64,000 nucleotides of DNA. Source: Medicago truncatula. Its lineage: Eukaryota > Streptophyta > Magnoliopsida > Fabales > Fabaceae. The stretch spans positions 15,872,001 through 15,936,000 of the forward strand of contig NC_053049.1 of assembly GCF_003473485.1 (NCBI RefSeq), written 5' to 3'. A model generated the notes under the pieces. It had not been told where the DNA came from. It was given only the letters and a program-made list of their open reading frames with translations, and did not search any database. A program made the translations under genes and the position numbers. The stretch's first letter is position 1; every line of letters starts with the position of its first letter. Shown in pieces: positions 11,374-22,980 of this stretch.

Positions 11374-11530
11374 GGGTAGGCCTTGGTGCAACAAGGTTTC
11401 TGCCCTGTGATCTGGAGGTCACGAGTTCAAAATAGCCTCTTTGATTCCAGGATAAGATTGCCTACATTATCCCTTCTCATATCCCATCCAGTGAAAACCT
11501 TGCGCATTTGGAACCCTATTTGTGGGGCTG
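11374..11530 (+). mobile_element. tRNA-derived SINE, Au-SINE-like
   Basis: GGGTAGGCCTTGGTGCAAC resembles a pol III A-box region and GGAGGTCACGAGTTCAAA a B-box. The order matches the plant Au-SINE head as I remember it (GGCCTTGGTGCAACGG, then GGAGGTCACGGGTTCAA). The 3' part is diverged and no clean tail is visible. Confidence 0.6.
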
Positions 11531-11637
11531 GAGTTGAATCCTTGATACTTTGATGTTTTAAAAATGTTTGAGACGTCATGAATCTATCCTTAGCTTTGTT
11601 ACCTTTAACATGCATCCAATTTTTGCTTAATTCAGGC

Positions 11638-12045
11638 CTAAAGCAGAATTTTGTTTATACTTTAATTTTTTTTTTTTCTCCTTTAGAGTTGTGTAAGTTA
11701 TAATTAATAATTAAGTGCATAAGATAGTTGTTCTTCCTGGCTTACCTATGAATTTCACATTGTATCTTGGGTATAAACTAGTAGTTAGTTATATGGTGAA
11801 ACTGATGAATTTTCATGCATGTCATTAGTTTTTTTTTTTTTTATGATCTACATGCCATAGTGATGTTTGTTGAATGATGCTGAGTCCCTTGATTTACTAA
11901 ATCAAATATCAATGTTGTTGTTTCACTTCAGAATAACATACAACTTATATGACATTTTGTTTGCTGAGCATATTGCTAAATTGCATTGAAACTGTTATAA
12001 AGGATACTAGAGTTCAAAGTATAAGTGCTCTTCAAATTTATATTA
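11638..12045. repeat. Second copy of the segment at 1-405
   Basis: Near-identical to 1-405. It ends at an abrupt junction with reverse-strand LINE ORF1 sequence, so the exon expected next (as at 424) is missing here. Confidence 0.9.
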
Positions 12046-13078
12046 TGGTCTTTTTAAGGTGCTGCTTCTGCTTTCTTGTTAACACAAGAATAAAAGCGAC
12101 TTCCGCAGCTTTTTTATCATACTCCTTAACTCTGCGCAATAATTCCAGGTCATGCTGAATTCTAGAGCTATTGTGAACCTCTGTTACAACAGGTAGCGAT
12201 GTACCATCCTGACTGCTAATATCATGTTCAATGTCACCATCAAGAGACCCATCAGAAGGATCCGTTACAAACAAAGGCATAGCTTCACTAGGCATGTGGA
12301 CTGCTGCCAAATGAAGAGGGATGGAAGCTTTTGCATCCTTGGACGCAGCTACTACTATATTATCTTCATCAACGTCCTCATCATCATCATCATCATCATA
12401 ATCTTCACCGTGTTCGACAGAGAAAACAGGATGTGCCGAAAGAGTTTGAACATCATTGTTGCTATTAACCAGAAGAGGAGCTTGCTCAGATGAAAGTTGT
12501 ACATTTGCATGCTAGTTCCAAGATAGGTTGAGTAAGCCGAGGTAAATTACCTTGAGGAATCTGAAAAAATCATGCAAATTGTTGGGAGTAGGACCTGCTG
12601 CGTCGTTGTGCGGGACGATTTCATGGGAGGATGGCTGGGGGGCAGCAGCTGTTGTATTATCATTGGGGATGGCAGCTGTTGTTAGGGGAACAACAGTGTA
12701 TGCCGCTGCAGAGGGGGCAGCGGCTGGTGGGGGAACAACCTAAACGTAACGAAGGGTACCTAAGGAAGAAGCGTTGTTCCCAACACGTGTTGGAGCTTTT
12801 GCATCATTAACCTGTTTCTTCCCCCGGTCAGGGACCTTGGCAGCCTGAGGATTTAACCTCTTACCATTCATTTCATTATGTCCAATGACATAGCAGTGGT
12901 GGAAAAACAAAGGACGTCTTTCATATTGCACTTCGACGTTAAAAGCAAAGCCCTCCCGTTCAACAAGGATTTCATCATAAACCCTCTTCGATAAATCAAT
13001 GTCCACAAGGATGCGTGCATAGTGTTCAAAGGCTCTATTACGTGTAGGTCCATCAATAAATATAGGGGTACCCACAAC
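12046..13078 (-). pseudogene. LINE ORF1 (DUF4283/gag-like), 3' part, split by hAT
   Basis: On the minus strand, below 13078, the frame reads VGTPIFIDGPTRNR, then HYARILVDIDLSKRVYDEIL and RRPLFFHHCYVIGHNEM. This is the DUF4283 domain and degenerate CCHC knuckle of plant L1 ORF1; the last Cys of the knuckle is not seen. Downstream come an acidic run from a (TCA)n repeat at about 12377-12400, LRRVKEYDKKAAE and LTRKQKQHLKK. The frame is broken at several points and the element stops at 12046 without a poly-A tail. The missing upstream part is at 16339-16531 beyond the hAT insertion, in continuous frame. Confidence 0.85.
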
Positions 13079-16000
13079 CAAGGTAGTCAGGAACGAGTCC
13101 CAGCACGTAGGATCGTCCGCTCCTACGTGCTTCCCACACAAAAACGTGCCTCATTCTTACCTGGGTTCGTTTTTTGCTTCTTCACAGTCAGGAACGAGTT
13201 CCTGATACAGGAACGTAAGTTTCAAACGTGCTGGGCTTAGCAATTACAATTTGGGCTTAACGAACCGGGTCGGGTCAAAATATAACCTGGTTTTATATAA
13301 AAGATAAAACCCAGAAATTTTTCATTATTCTGTTTCTTCCTCACCTAAACCCTAAATGTGCGGCCACTTCTCTTTTCCGGTGAATTTCTCGCCGTCGTTC
13401 TCTCTCTACCCTCACCTAAACGTGTTTTTCGTCGTTCTCTCTCTCTACCCTCACCTAATACTCTGTTTTCGTGTTTTCTCTCCATACCCATACTCTGTTT
13501 TCATTTTCTCTCATACCCAGACTCTGTTTTCGTTTTCTTTCCATACCTTTGTAATGGCTTCAACCAGTAATGTCAATGAAACTTCCTCAGTTGCTTCTTC
13601 AGCTCCAGTAGCTTCTTCATCAGCTGCTGCTAGGGTAAGGCCAAAAAATGCAAAAGGGAATAAAACTGATCCAGCATGGGAGTATGCTATTTCTACTGAA
13701 CCAGGATCAAGAAGGGTGCAATGTAAATTCTGTCAGCTTGCTTTTACAGGAAGTGCTTATAGGGTTAAGCATCATTTGGCTGGAACGAGTAGAGATGTTG
13801 CGGTTTGTCCGTCGGTTCCTCTGGATGTTAAGAAACTTATGCAAGATAAGGTTAATAAGTTACAAAAGAAGCTGCTAGAAAAAGCTAATTTGATAGTTGT
13901 CGATGCTGATGGTGACAAAGACGGTGCTGCTGATGCTGATCTTGAGATTATTAGTGGTGGGAGGGGAAAAAGAAAAAGTGCAGGGGAGATAGCACATAAG
14001 AACATGTTAAAAGAGGACTCACTACGATGAAACAAAGCACAATCAATGGTGTGTGGAAGAAGGAGCACCGGGAAAATGCTTGTAAGGCTATTGCTCTCTT
14101 TTTTTTACAATAATGCTATTTCGTTTAATGTTGCAAGGTCTGATGAATATCTTAAGATGTTTGAACTTGTTGCAAAGCATGGTATAGGATTTAAGCCACT
14201 CTCTTATGATGAGATTAGAAATAAATATTTGAATTATTTTTATGGTGAAATTGGTAAGGATTTGGAAGCACACAGAGCTGTTTGGGAGAAATGTGGTTGC
14301 ATAATTATGACTGATGGTTGGACTGATAGAAGGAGAAGAACTATATTGAATTTTTTGGTACATAGTCCAAAGGGAACTTTTTTTTTAAAGTCTATTGATC
14401 CATCTGACATTACCAAAACTGCTGATAAAATTTTTAAGATGATTGATGATGTTGTTGAAGAGATTGGAGAAGAAAATGTTGTCCAGGTAGTTACGGACAA
14501 TGCAGCAAATTATAAGGCAGCTGGTGAGTTGTTGATGGAGAAGAGGCCACATTTGTATTGGACACCATGTGCTGCTCATTGTATTGACTTGATGTTGGAG
14601 GATTTTGAGAAGAAGATCCCTCTCCATACAGATGCAATTTCAAAGGGCAAAACGATCACCACTTATATTTATGGAAGAACAAGTCTCATATCTTTGTTGC
14701 ATAAGTTTACTAATGATGTTGATTCGATTCGACCGGCAATGACACATTTTGCTACCTCTTATTTGACATTGGGGTGTTTGAATGAACATCAAAATCAACT
14801 TATTGATTTGTTCAAGTCAAACGAGTGGAAGACTAGTAAACTTGCCAAGAGTAAAGATGGAAAGATCGTGCAAAATGTTGTTTTAAGTAAGGTTTTTTGG
14901 AAGGATGTTTTGAACTGTTTGAGGGGTGCTTTCCCACTTGTAAAAGTGTTGTGTATGGTGGACTGGGAAGAAAAAGCAGCCATGGGATATATTTATGAAG
15001 AGATGGATCGTGCTAAAGAGAAGATTCGAACCAACTTTAGTGGCCAAGCTAGGAGGTAACTATAATTCTGCCTATAAATCTCTTCTATTTTACTATAATT
15101 CTGCCAATAATTATGTTCTGTATTGCTCCCTTCAATTCTGCCTATATGTGATTCAATTCCTTTCCCTTTTTTTAGCTATAATCCCATATGGAAGATAATT
15201 GATGATAGGTGGGATAGGCAACTTCATAGGCCATTACATGCTGCTGGCCTTTTCTTGAATCCTATGTTACGTTATGCTCCTAATTTCACAGTTGATGATG
15301 AGATTGTAAATGGCATGTACGCATGTTTGCGTAGAATGGTTGCTGATGCTGAAAAGAGAAAAAAAAAATTGATCAGCAACTTGAGGATTTCAACGCAAAG
15401 GCTGGAAAATTTGGTGATGACTTTGCTACCTATGCACTTGAAACTAAAACACCAACTCAATGGTGGGAATCTTATGGATCTGGACATCCGGAATTGCAGT
15501 GGTTTGCTATGAGAGTACTTAGTTTGACATGTAGCTCATCAGGGTGTGAACGGAATTGGAGTGCTTTTGAAAGGGTGAGTTTTCAAATTATTTGAACAAA
15601 TTGTATTACAATCCAAGTATCTATGTTTTAATTCATCTTATAAATATAATAGGTTTACACTAAGAAGAGTAATCGCTTGAAGCAACTCATGATGAATAAG
15701 GTTGTTTTTGTGATGGTTAACTCAAAATTGGGAAAGCCTAAGAAGGAGAGAAAGAGTGCTAACTATGAGGTTCATGAAATTGATTCCGAAGATGATGCGG
15801 AAGAGTGGATTGAGAATGTGGAGGATGATGAAGATGGAGAAGATGACATCTCACTTGATGTTGGACAAGGTGCTAGTATTGGTGATGATTTGGAGCTGCC
15901 TTCCATTGATGAAGAAGGAGACAATGATGATGATGAAGTGGAAGAGAATGAGGATGAATATGATGATGACCCTTATCAAGAATTTCCTCCTGCCATGGGA

Positions 16001-16330
16001 ATAAATGATGTCTTAAACTTAGATGGGTAGTCTAGTTTCTATGGTTTGTTCATTTAGAAACTTATTTTGAACTTGGTAGTTTCTATGGTTTGTCCATTTA
16101 GAAACTTATTTTGAATACTTTGATGATTATGACTTATTAATTAAGTTTGATGTACTTATGATTTCTATGTTTTTTTTTTGTATTATATATGTATATGATT
16201 GTGTGCGCGTGAATAGAAAATTACAATTTTGCCCTTGAGTGGGTTCTTACGAACCGTGTTACGTTCCCCGACTTTACGTCCCTTCACCGGCCAATCGAAC
16301 CTATGTAGAAACTCGTTCCTGACTACATTG
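13079..16330 (+). mobile_element. hAT transposon, complete ends, 3252 bp
   Basis: The left end CAAGGTAGTCAGGAACGAG (13079-13097) and right end CTCGTTCCTGACTACATTG (16312-16330) are 19-bp inverted repeats with one mismatch. Both sides carry the identical 8-bp duplication CCCACAAC (13071-13078 and 16331-16338), the hAT hallmark. AGGAACG/CGTTCCT motifs repeat near both ends (for example 13187-13213), as expected of subterminal transposase sites. The internal gene (13554-16030) encodes a BED-finger hAT transposase with frameshifts. The insertion target is a reverse-strand LINE ORF1. Confidence 0.96.
13554..16030 (+). pseudogene. hAT transposase (BED finger, RNase H-like, C-terminal dimerisation), frameshifted
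   Basis: Start chosen at ATG 13554 (MASTSNVNE), because upstream codons are pyrimidine-rich leader. A BED finger follows: DPAWEYA, CKFCQLAF, then HHLAG and a late Cys. The frame stops at 14028-14030; the next bases continue in another frame (MKQSTINGVWKKEHRENACK, 14027-14086) and return to the first frame in a T8 run near 14098. The catalytic core follows: MTDGWTDRRRR, VVTDNAANYKAAG, YWTPCAAHCIDL. Intron 15056-15175 joins in phase to SYNPIWKIIDDRWD. An A9 run near 15360 shifts the frame again before WWESYGSGHPELQWFAMRVL, SLTCSSSGCERNWSAFE. Intron 15575-15652 leads to YTKKSNRL and an unusually acidic 100-residue tail ending NLDG. The three shifts make it non-autonomous as read, barring sequencing errors in the homopolymers. 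Confidence 0.93.
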
Positions 16331-16338
16331 CCCACAAC

Positions 16339-16531
16339 GCTTGCAATTTCTTTCAATGTTCTCTCGCGCCAATATTCCTGAGGCAACACGACAAGTCTGA
16401 TCCACATTGATGCATGTGTTTGTGTCTGAGAATAGTGATTAAAATCCTTCTTCCATTGGAAAAGTCGAAGGAGTCGGTTGTAGTGAACGTGTACCTGTCG
16501 TCCAAATCCGACTAAAGTCATATCATCCGGA
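16339..16531 (-). pseudogene. LINE ORF1 (DUF4283), 5' part, split by hAT
   Basis: Minus strand reads GRQVHVHYNRLLRLFQWKKD, SQTQTHASMWIRLVVLPQEY and WRERTLKEIASVVG, the first half of a DUF4283 domain. It continues in frame at 13078 once the hAT element and one copy of its 8-bp duplication are removed. It ends near 16531 at the edge of an LTR-like segment. Confidence 0.88.
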
Positions 16532-19096
16532 TATTGATAGTAACATTTTAATGAGATGAGAACTTACTAGGTCCATTAAGATTGAGGGAAACCTAACCTA
16601 ATAGTGAGACTATATAAGGATAACTTTAGTAAGCAACTAGAGTTGAGCATTCATTTCATAAGTTTTACCAAAGGTGGCTATAGAGAGAATAGAGAGATAG
16701 AGAGAAGAAGAAGAAGAAGAAGAAGAAGAAGAAGAAGAAGAAGATCTTAGAAGATGAAGAAGAGGAGAGCAGAGCTAGGAAGCAAGATAGAAGAGGAGAT
16801 TAAAGCTCTAGCTTAAGCTTTTAGGAGATTGAGGTAAGAAGGATAGGTTTGATTCTCATAATAAGCTATAATCATTTTTCTAGCTTTGGGGTCATATTTG
16901 ATTTGCTTAATTTTTTAAATTGATGATTATGTGTGTTAATTTTTGTGCTTGAAATTTAAGTGATAATTATGGATATGATGAGAATTAAGAAATTAACTTG
17001 TTTATATGTTCAAACTCAAGTTTGTTGATTTGAAATAAGTTGTTTTGAGAATTTTGCTTAATTGTGTGAAAACCATGAATTTTGTTGATGATTATTGCTC
17101 AAACATGTTTTAAATCACTTGTTGAATCATTGGGTATATTTGAATATTGATGGGTTATGAATTGTGGGTATTGGTTGTGAAGTTTGGTTTGAATTGTGAT
17201 GTTTTGGAGTTTTTGTGAAAAATGAACATGATAATGAAAACTTAATTAATTGGTGATATGAATCCATGTTTAATATGTTTTAATTGTTCCTTTTAGTTGT
17301 GTTATCTATTGATGAAGTTTGTACAACAATTTTGGGTCAATTGGGATCAAAAATGGAATTTTTGGGATGTTTTGGTGTGAGTTCCCGAGAGGGAATCCAT
17401 TTTCTGGATTCCCTGTTCCTGCTAAGCTCGATGGGCGAGCATGTATGTGCCTAGGCGGGAAGTGAAGAACAACACATGTTGTTATGTGTGTTCCATGCCT
17501 TTGGGGTTGTTTCTGGACATCACGAGTGTTCCTTTTATGATGTTTTGATGTTATTTTGATTAATAAAGTTGTTGGAACATCTTTTACTTGGATTTGAGAT
17601 GGTTTTATCAATTTGAGACGAACTTGGAATGAGAAATGAACATGAACATGGAATGATCGAATGGTGATGTTTCTTAAATGATATGATGATGATATGACTT
17701 GTTTTTATGTAATAATGGACATATAATAGCCATGTAGGATTGATATGATCAAGTAACTTGATTTTTGTGAAAAATATGAAAATAGACGAACTTTGATTAA
17801 ATGATGAAATATAGCTTGATAACTTGTAAATGATCTTGTATTCATGATAGAATGATGAAATAAGAATGAATCAATGATTTATTGATGTATAATATGTTGG
17901 TTATCATGATGTGAATAATTAATCATCTATTATGCAAATTGTGCTTTATGAAGTGAAATCGTTTCTTTGTAGTAATAATTGTTGGATGATGATTACTATG
18001 ATGTGAATGTTGATGGTGATTATGACTTATTGATAATGCAAATGATGAGTTATTGATTGGATATATTATATAATGACGTAAATTATATAATGATGGGTTG
18101 TGAGTTATGCATTGTCGAGTCTTTACTTGAAGTTCATGCATTCATAAACATATTTGGCAATGATGGGGGATCGTTAGAGATAAATGCGAATTATCCAAAA
18201 ATTTGGCAATGATGGGTGGATCACTCGGTAATATTATCTCCGAAATCCAAAATGGTACCACATGCATGTAGAGTCATGTCTAAAGCATTATATGCACGTG
18301 AGTTATGTGAAACGTGTCTTTGTGCATTATGTGATTATGTGACTTTGTGCATTATGTGATTGGTGAACAATGTGATTTTGTGTGAAGTCGTGTGCTTGGA
18401 TATATTTACTTGATGATGCTAGTGCACTTTAGATAATGTTGTAGTTGTAAGAATGATGTGATGATTTATTGATGATGATGTGATTAGAGAATGTTACTTG
18501 TCTTGGAAAATGAGTTATGTTTTTACATGCCTCGATTGAATTGAAGATAATATTCATACGATGTTAGTATTCTAGGAATATTGAGCATGTATATATGTGA
18601 TACTTGAAAATCTAGAATGCTATTTTTGTGCTTGTATCTTTTTATGTGAATATTATCTAACCCCCTAGTGGTCGTTTGGTTGACCGCCTCTCCATTTGTA
18701 AAATTTGTGTAAACTTGCAGGCTTGAGGATGTTCATGGAGACGTGAGTACCCGAGGCTTGCATGACGCATTCCTCGTTTTTCTTTTGCATTGAGTCTAGT
18801 ATATAGGCTTTGTTAGCATTGTCGGGATTCTATGTTTATTTATCTTTGAGGTTATGTTGGAACCATATTGTTTATGGATTATGAGACCTGAGATAGGTTG
18901 TTGAGATTTTGTGATTCATGCATTTTGAGATGCTGGATGTATCTGAGATATTTGAGATTTTTTTTTTCCGCTGCGAGTTTTATAAAAACTGAATTATGCA
19001 TGTTTTTGAGAAAATGATGACGTAACATCTTAAACTCTTTTGATTAAACGATTTATTTGCATTAAATATTGTTTGTAGGGTTCAAGGGTGTTATAG
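16532..19096 (+). mobile_element. LTR-like segment (probable solo LTR), boundaries approximate
   Basis: The right edge GGGTTCAAGGGTGTTATA resembles the end of Ty3/gypsy LTRs whose inverse starts TATAACACCC, and the left edge carries TAGTAACA. A TATA box (CTATATAAGG, 16610-16619) is followed by a purine-rich leader with a (GAA)n run (16706-16745) and about 2.3 kb of non-coding T/G-rich sequence. No gag-pol, primer-binding site or polypurine tract is present. No clear 5-bp duplication was found. Confidence 0.5.
16706..16745. repeat. (GAA)n microsatellite
   Basis: About 13 uninterrupted GAA units, just downstream of the TATA box of the LTR-like segment, so probably in a transcribed leader. Confidence 0.95.
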
Positions 19097-19189
19097 TGGA
19101 GAGCTGAAAAAGAATGAAATGAAGAGTTAATAAAATCACAAGAATATGCTAACAAATTTTACGATGTATTATGTAAGGGGCCTTTTCTC

Positions 19190-19560
19190 ATATTATGTCT
19201 AAGCCCGCTAAAACTATAGGAACGACCATGCCTCCAACGGCTCCCTGATGAGGCGCTGCATTTCACGGAAGTCGTTAGCATCACTTTCACCTATATAAGG
19301 ATGACTCAACGTCACCCTCAAGGTACGACTCATTTTCACTCACACTTAGGCATATTCATCCTCATTTCATACAATGACTTGGATGTTGGAGTACTTACGT
19401 GTTCGCAAGCACTTTTCACTCTGACTGCACCGCCACCGTACCGAAACACAGCATGCGGCTGTTGCCTCTATCTAATCACTGCCGGACAAATCATTATCTA
19501 ATCGACCAACTGAATATCTTGTAAAGAACCCGGACTCCATGGTGCATTCACGAGAATATT
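19190..19560 (+). mobile_element. Second LTR/TRIM-like remnant
   Basis: CCTATATAAGG (19290-19300) is a TATA box; CTTGGATGTTGGAGTACTTACG resembles the R/U5 part of legume LTRs I know (TTGGGTGTTGGAGTRC). GC content is higher than the surroundings. A 66-codon frame from 19301 has no recognisable domain and is more likely leader sequence. Confidence 0.4.
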
Positions 19561-20235
19561 AAAGCCTTCAACAACTAGAAAATAAATTAAATTAAACAAA
19601 ATTGCAATCAAATAATGTACATCCTACGGTTCATATCCATTCATCGTTTATCGTCGTTACAGTTGTCGTACTAACAAGCTTTTTTCACTTTTAGAAATAG
19701 ACAAAAAAAAACTAATTAATTGATTTGTTAAAGTTTTGTTTTTTGAAGGGTGATTTGTTAAAGTTTTGAAATTATTAAATCAGTTCGATCTCATCTCATA
19801 GTCCAACATATAGATACGTGAGTGTAATATAAAATATGAAAAGTTAATATTTTTATTTGGATAATAATTATACAAAAAAAAAAAACTAATATTGAATCCA
19901 ACATTTTACTATTTCAATACCTCAATTTTTTATTCTTATTTCATTAATCATTGGTTTTCATGGTCGCAACTTGCATCCACCGTCACTATAAGAAGAGAAA
20001 CAGCACAAAAACAAGTTTTCCAATTCATCATGACGTTAGACGTAAGTCATTTTCATGGCATGGCATCCAATTCCAAAGCATTATTAGAATATAATAATAT
20101 TGAAACAAAAGGTTGGATAACTTTTCCAACTTTTTTAAACATAAATTACAAAAATACACTTTCACCCGTAAACATATATTTGTATAATAATATAGTCAAA
20201 GGGACATGCACTATCTATTTAAATCTTTTTTAGAT
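19560..20235. other. No gene recognised
   Basis: AT-rich. A 113-codon frame at 19892-20233 has no recognisable motif and AT-driven composition, so I do not call it. Confidence 0.6.
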
Positions 20236-20239
20236 GTTC

Positions 20240-20324
20240 TCATGAGTTTAGCTCAGTTGGTATAGGACAATGCATAATATATGCAAGGTCTAGGGTTCAG
20301 CTTCGGCCACCACAAAAAAAAAAC
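20240..20324 (+). mobile_element. tRNA-derived SINE remnant
   Basis: CATGAGTTTAGCTCAGTTGG is an A-box-like tRNA 5' half and TCTAGGGTTCAGCTTC a B-box-like element. The unit ends in an A-rich tail. It is tRNA-related but cannot fold as a functional tRNA. Confidence 0.7.
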
Positions 20325-20365
20325 AAAATCTCTTTTACCTACAAACTATAAAAACTCACTTTAAT

Positions 20366-20452
20366 ACCCGTGAACTTAACTCAATTGATAAGATTAGTGA
20401 ATAATATATGAAAGGTGCGGCGTTCAAACCTTCCGAACATCACCAAAAAATA
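20366..20452 (+). mobile_element. tRNA-derived SINE remnant, second copy
   Basis: CCCGTGAACTTAACTCAATTG and GCGGCGTTCAAACC follow the same plan as the neighbour at 20240, ending CACCAAAAAATAAAAA. More diverged. Confidence 0.6.
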
Positions 20453-21158
20453 AAAATTCACTTTCAAAATAAATTTATACAAACAATTTTAAAGTACATT
20501 TAACAAACAATTTTAAATACATTTAACGCAGTAAACTCATAGTTCTAAGTGAAGGTGGGAATAGTTCATCCGTATAGTAAGATTTTCAAAAAAGATAAGA
20601 CCTAGATTTAATGTATATTATGATAGATTTATATTTTTAGGTTTGAGTTTGATATTTTGAAAGTTTGATATGATCTCTTAACATCTATAAAAACTTATTT
20701 TAAATGAACATATTTAAGGAAGTAATTTGATTTATTTTTAAATAATTTCGTGAACTAATAGATCGATTAGATTAAATTCCTTTTCGATATTTTACATGGT
20801 ATTTTAAATAATTTAAATATATATAATATGATATTTTATTTCAAGTTTTATAATATTTAAATATATGAGCAATTATTTGTTAAAATATATATAAATATAA
20901 AATTAATATATACTAATAAGTTTAAATTGAAAAATTTAATAAACATATAATTTAATCAAAATAAAAAATTTAATATAATAGTAATATTATTATTTTGGAT
21001 TTTAAAAAATATTATTCATACATACTTAATAAGTCGGTAGGTCTAAAAGGTTTTTCTTATGAAGTGTGGCATGACATTTTTAGCTAAATAAACTTATGAA
21101 AAAAGTCTTAATTTTATCTATTTAAAAATTAAATCAATAAATCTGATATGAGCATGAC
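20453..21158. other. No gene recognised; extremely AT-rich
   Basis: Dominated by A/T runs such as ATATAAATATAAAATTAATATA. No ORF of note on either strand. Confidence 0.7.
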
Positions 21159-21748
21159 ATGACATAGGCCAAGTTACTAGGAAAATTGTCTCTCTCTTCT
21201 CCTTCTCTCTTGTGTAAGCCGTCACCAAAACTCTAGTTTCTTTCCCTTCATCCAACAAAGAGGGGTGATTTAGGGTCAACTTTTGACACAAAATCACCCC
21301 TCTAACTTGTTTTTCTCTTTCACTTTTATTGAAATAAGTAATTTTCACATCTATTTCGTTTTTTCTTTCATGATTTCGTCGTCTTAGTGAGATGTTGTGT
21401 TGTTTGTCGTCTTTGTGCAGCGTTGTTTGTCTATCCTGTTTTGTTCAGGTATTTGTTCGGTTCAGATTGTCAGGTCAGCTTAGATCCAGTGCAGATCCAA
21501 TCAATGACTTTGGTGTCATCAGCGTTGCAGATCCGGAGACATGGGTATTTCGGAGACTTGAATATAGTCTCATATTGGTAGGCTTTTGCACTATGCCGTT
21601 TTATGCTATTAACATGGATGTTGTGAGTTTGTTTGCAGATTCGTCCTTTTTGTTTTTGGCGAATTTGCATTGTATCGATGTACTCTATCAATTTGAATGA
21701 ATGAATGTCATTTATTTTTGTCAAAAAAAAAATGACATAGGCCAAGTT
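21159..21748 (+). mobile_element. Poly-A insertion with 17-bp target duplication (short LINE-like)
   Basis: ATGACATAGGCCAAGTT occurs at 21159-21175 and again at 21732-21748, bracketing about 556 bp that end CAATTTGAATGAATGAATGTC, TTTTTGTC and A9. This is the signature of target-primed reverse transcription. The body starts with a CT-rich leader and has short frames (21387-21581, 21392-21700) without a known domain. It is too short for a full LINE and lacks RT sequence. A 5'-truncated or non-autonomous LINE fits best; a processed transcript is the alternative. Confidence 0.88.
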
Positions 21749-21959
21749 GTGGGTAATTTTATGATGGTATTTTTCACTTCGTCTACTTAAAATAAATAAT
21801 GAAATGAAGTACAAATACAAATAGTGTAATTTCATATGATAAACTAAATTTAAAGTGTGCATGTTCTTTAAACTTATTTTTTCATTGATAAACATTTTTT
21901 TTTTCTATTTTTGAGAGGAAACATTATTTTATTTGATAAGCAAGTTCTTCAAACTATTA

Positions 21960-22980
21960 ATAACTAGGGTCGACGTAAGAGAACTACACTAGGTCCTTAC
22001 TCCGCACCACCGCAACCAGACCTTCTGATGGCCTTGAAGTCGCACCGGTGGTGGTTTTTGGTTCGTACAGAAGTTTGTGGAGGTCCTTGTTATAGAAGAT
22101 TTGGTATTATCACGGTGCATGTTGACGGTGGCTACTCTTTCCTTATGAAATCCTTTTGGGTCATCTTCTTTTTCACAATGACGGTAGATCTTTCGCGAGT
22201 TTTCTTAGATCAGTCTTCGATTTGAGTTTCACAGTTGGTTTGTGGTCATTTCCTTTGGGTTTTGTTTAAACCAGATATGTTGTTAACACTGATCCGGTGG
22301 TGGTGCTTCTAAAACGTGCTTCTTTGTGTTGCGTCGGTGTTGGTTGCTTTGAAACTAGAGACGACTGTCACCACCCTTTATGGTGTGGGTTAATGGGTCC
22401 TCTTTGGTATGTTCTTGACTCAACGGTTGTGGTGTATTTGCTGTTGTGACTGTGTTACTATTAGTGTTAATCCATCGGTTATGGGCTCTGAAAGGCGGCT
22501 AGTTCATTGTGGATCATCGACCCTTAGCCTGTTTCTAGGATGTTTGGTAGCTTGTTTTGTTCTAACACAACTTTTAGATTCATTGGCCAGAAATGGCTGC
22601 TTTTTAGACTTGATGTTGTGGTTGATGCAGTGGGTGGTGGATGGACTTGTATCAGTGTTGGCAGCCTGGTTCATACGTCGTTATCAATTATTTGGGTATA
22701 TTACTATTCATTTCTTACAATGTCTTCTATTTTAGCAATTTGATTTTGGTTCCGTAAGCGGTTCCACTGGATTGTGCAAGCGGTTTGAGATTGTTTGTTT
22801 TGGACTAAGATATGTGTTTTATACCCTTTATGGTTGATTTGTATCACACATTTTAGGTTTGTTTTTTTGTCACTAGGCCAGTTTATGTCCCCAAGTCGTT
22901 TGTACTATTTGCTTTTACTTTATTATACCTAGTGTGTTGCATATTCATCTCTACACCCCATTTGCCAAAAATAAAAGAGG
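21960..22980 (+). other. GC-richer non-coding block, possible LINE-derived remnant
   Basis: Composition shifts from AT-rich flanks to G/T-rich sequence with many GGTGGT, GGTTTGT and TTTGTGG motifs, and the block ends with a short A-rich stretch (CCAAAAATAAAAGAGG, 22965-22980). A 108-codon frame at 22409-22735 is Leu/Cys-rich with no known domain. It resembles a plant LINE 3' UTR in style. Confidence 0.3.

Noticed and set aside
12224-12743. Plus-strand frames at 12224 and 12552
   Set aside because: They are antisense to the LINE ORF1 acidic region; Ile-runs come from the (TCA)n repeat.
13356-13553. 66 extra N-terminal codons of the hAT transposase
   Set aside because: Phe/Ser/Tyr/Pro-rich translation of a pyrimidine-rich leader; family homology begins after ATG 13554.
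20240-20452. Functional tRNA genes
   Set aside because: Only A- and B-box halves resemble tRNA; acceptor stems do not pair and A-rich tails follow, so SINEs fit better.
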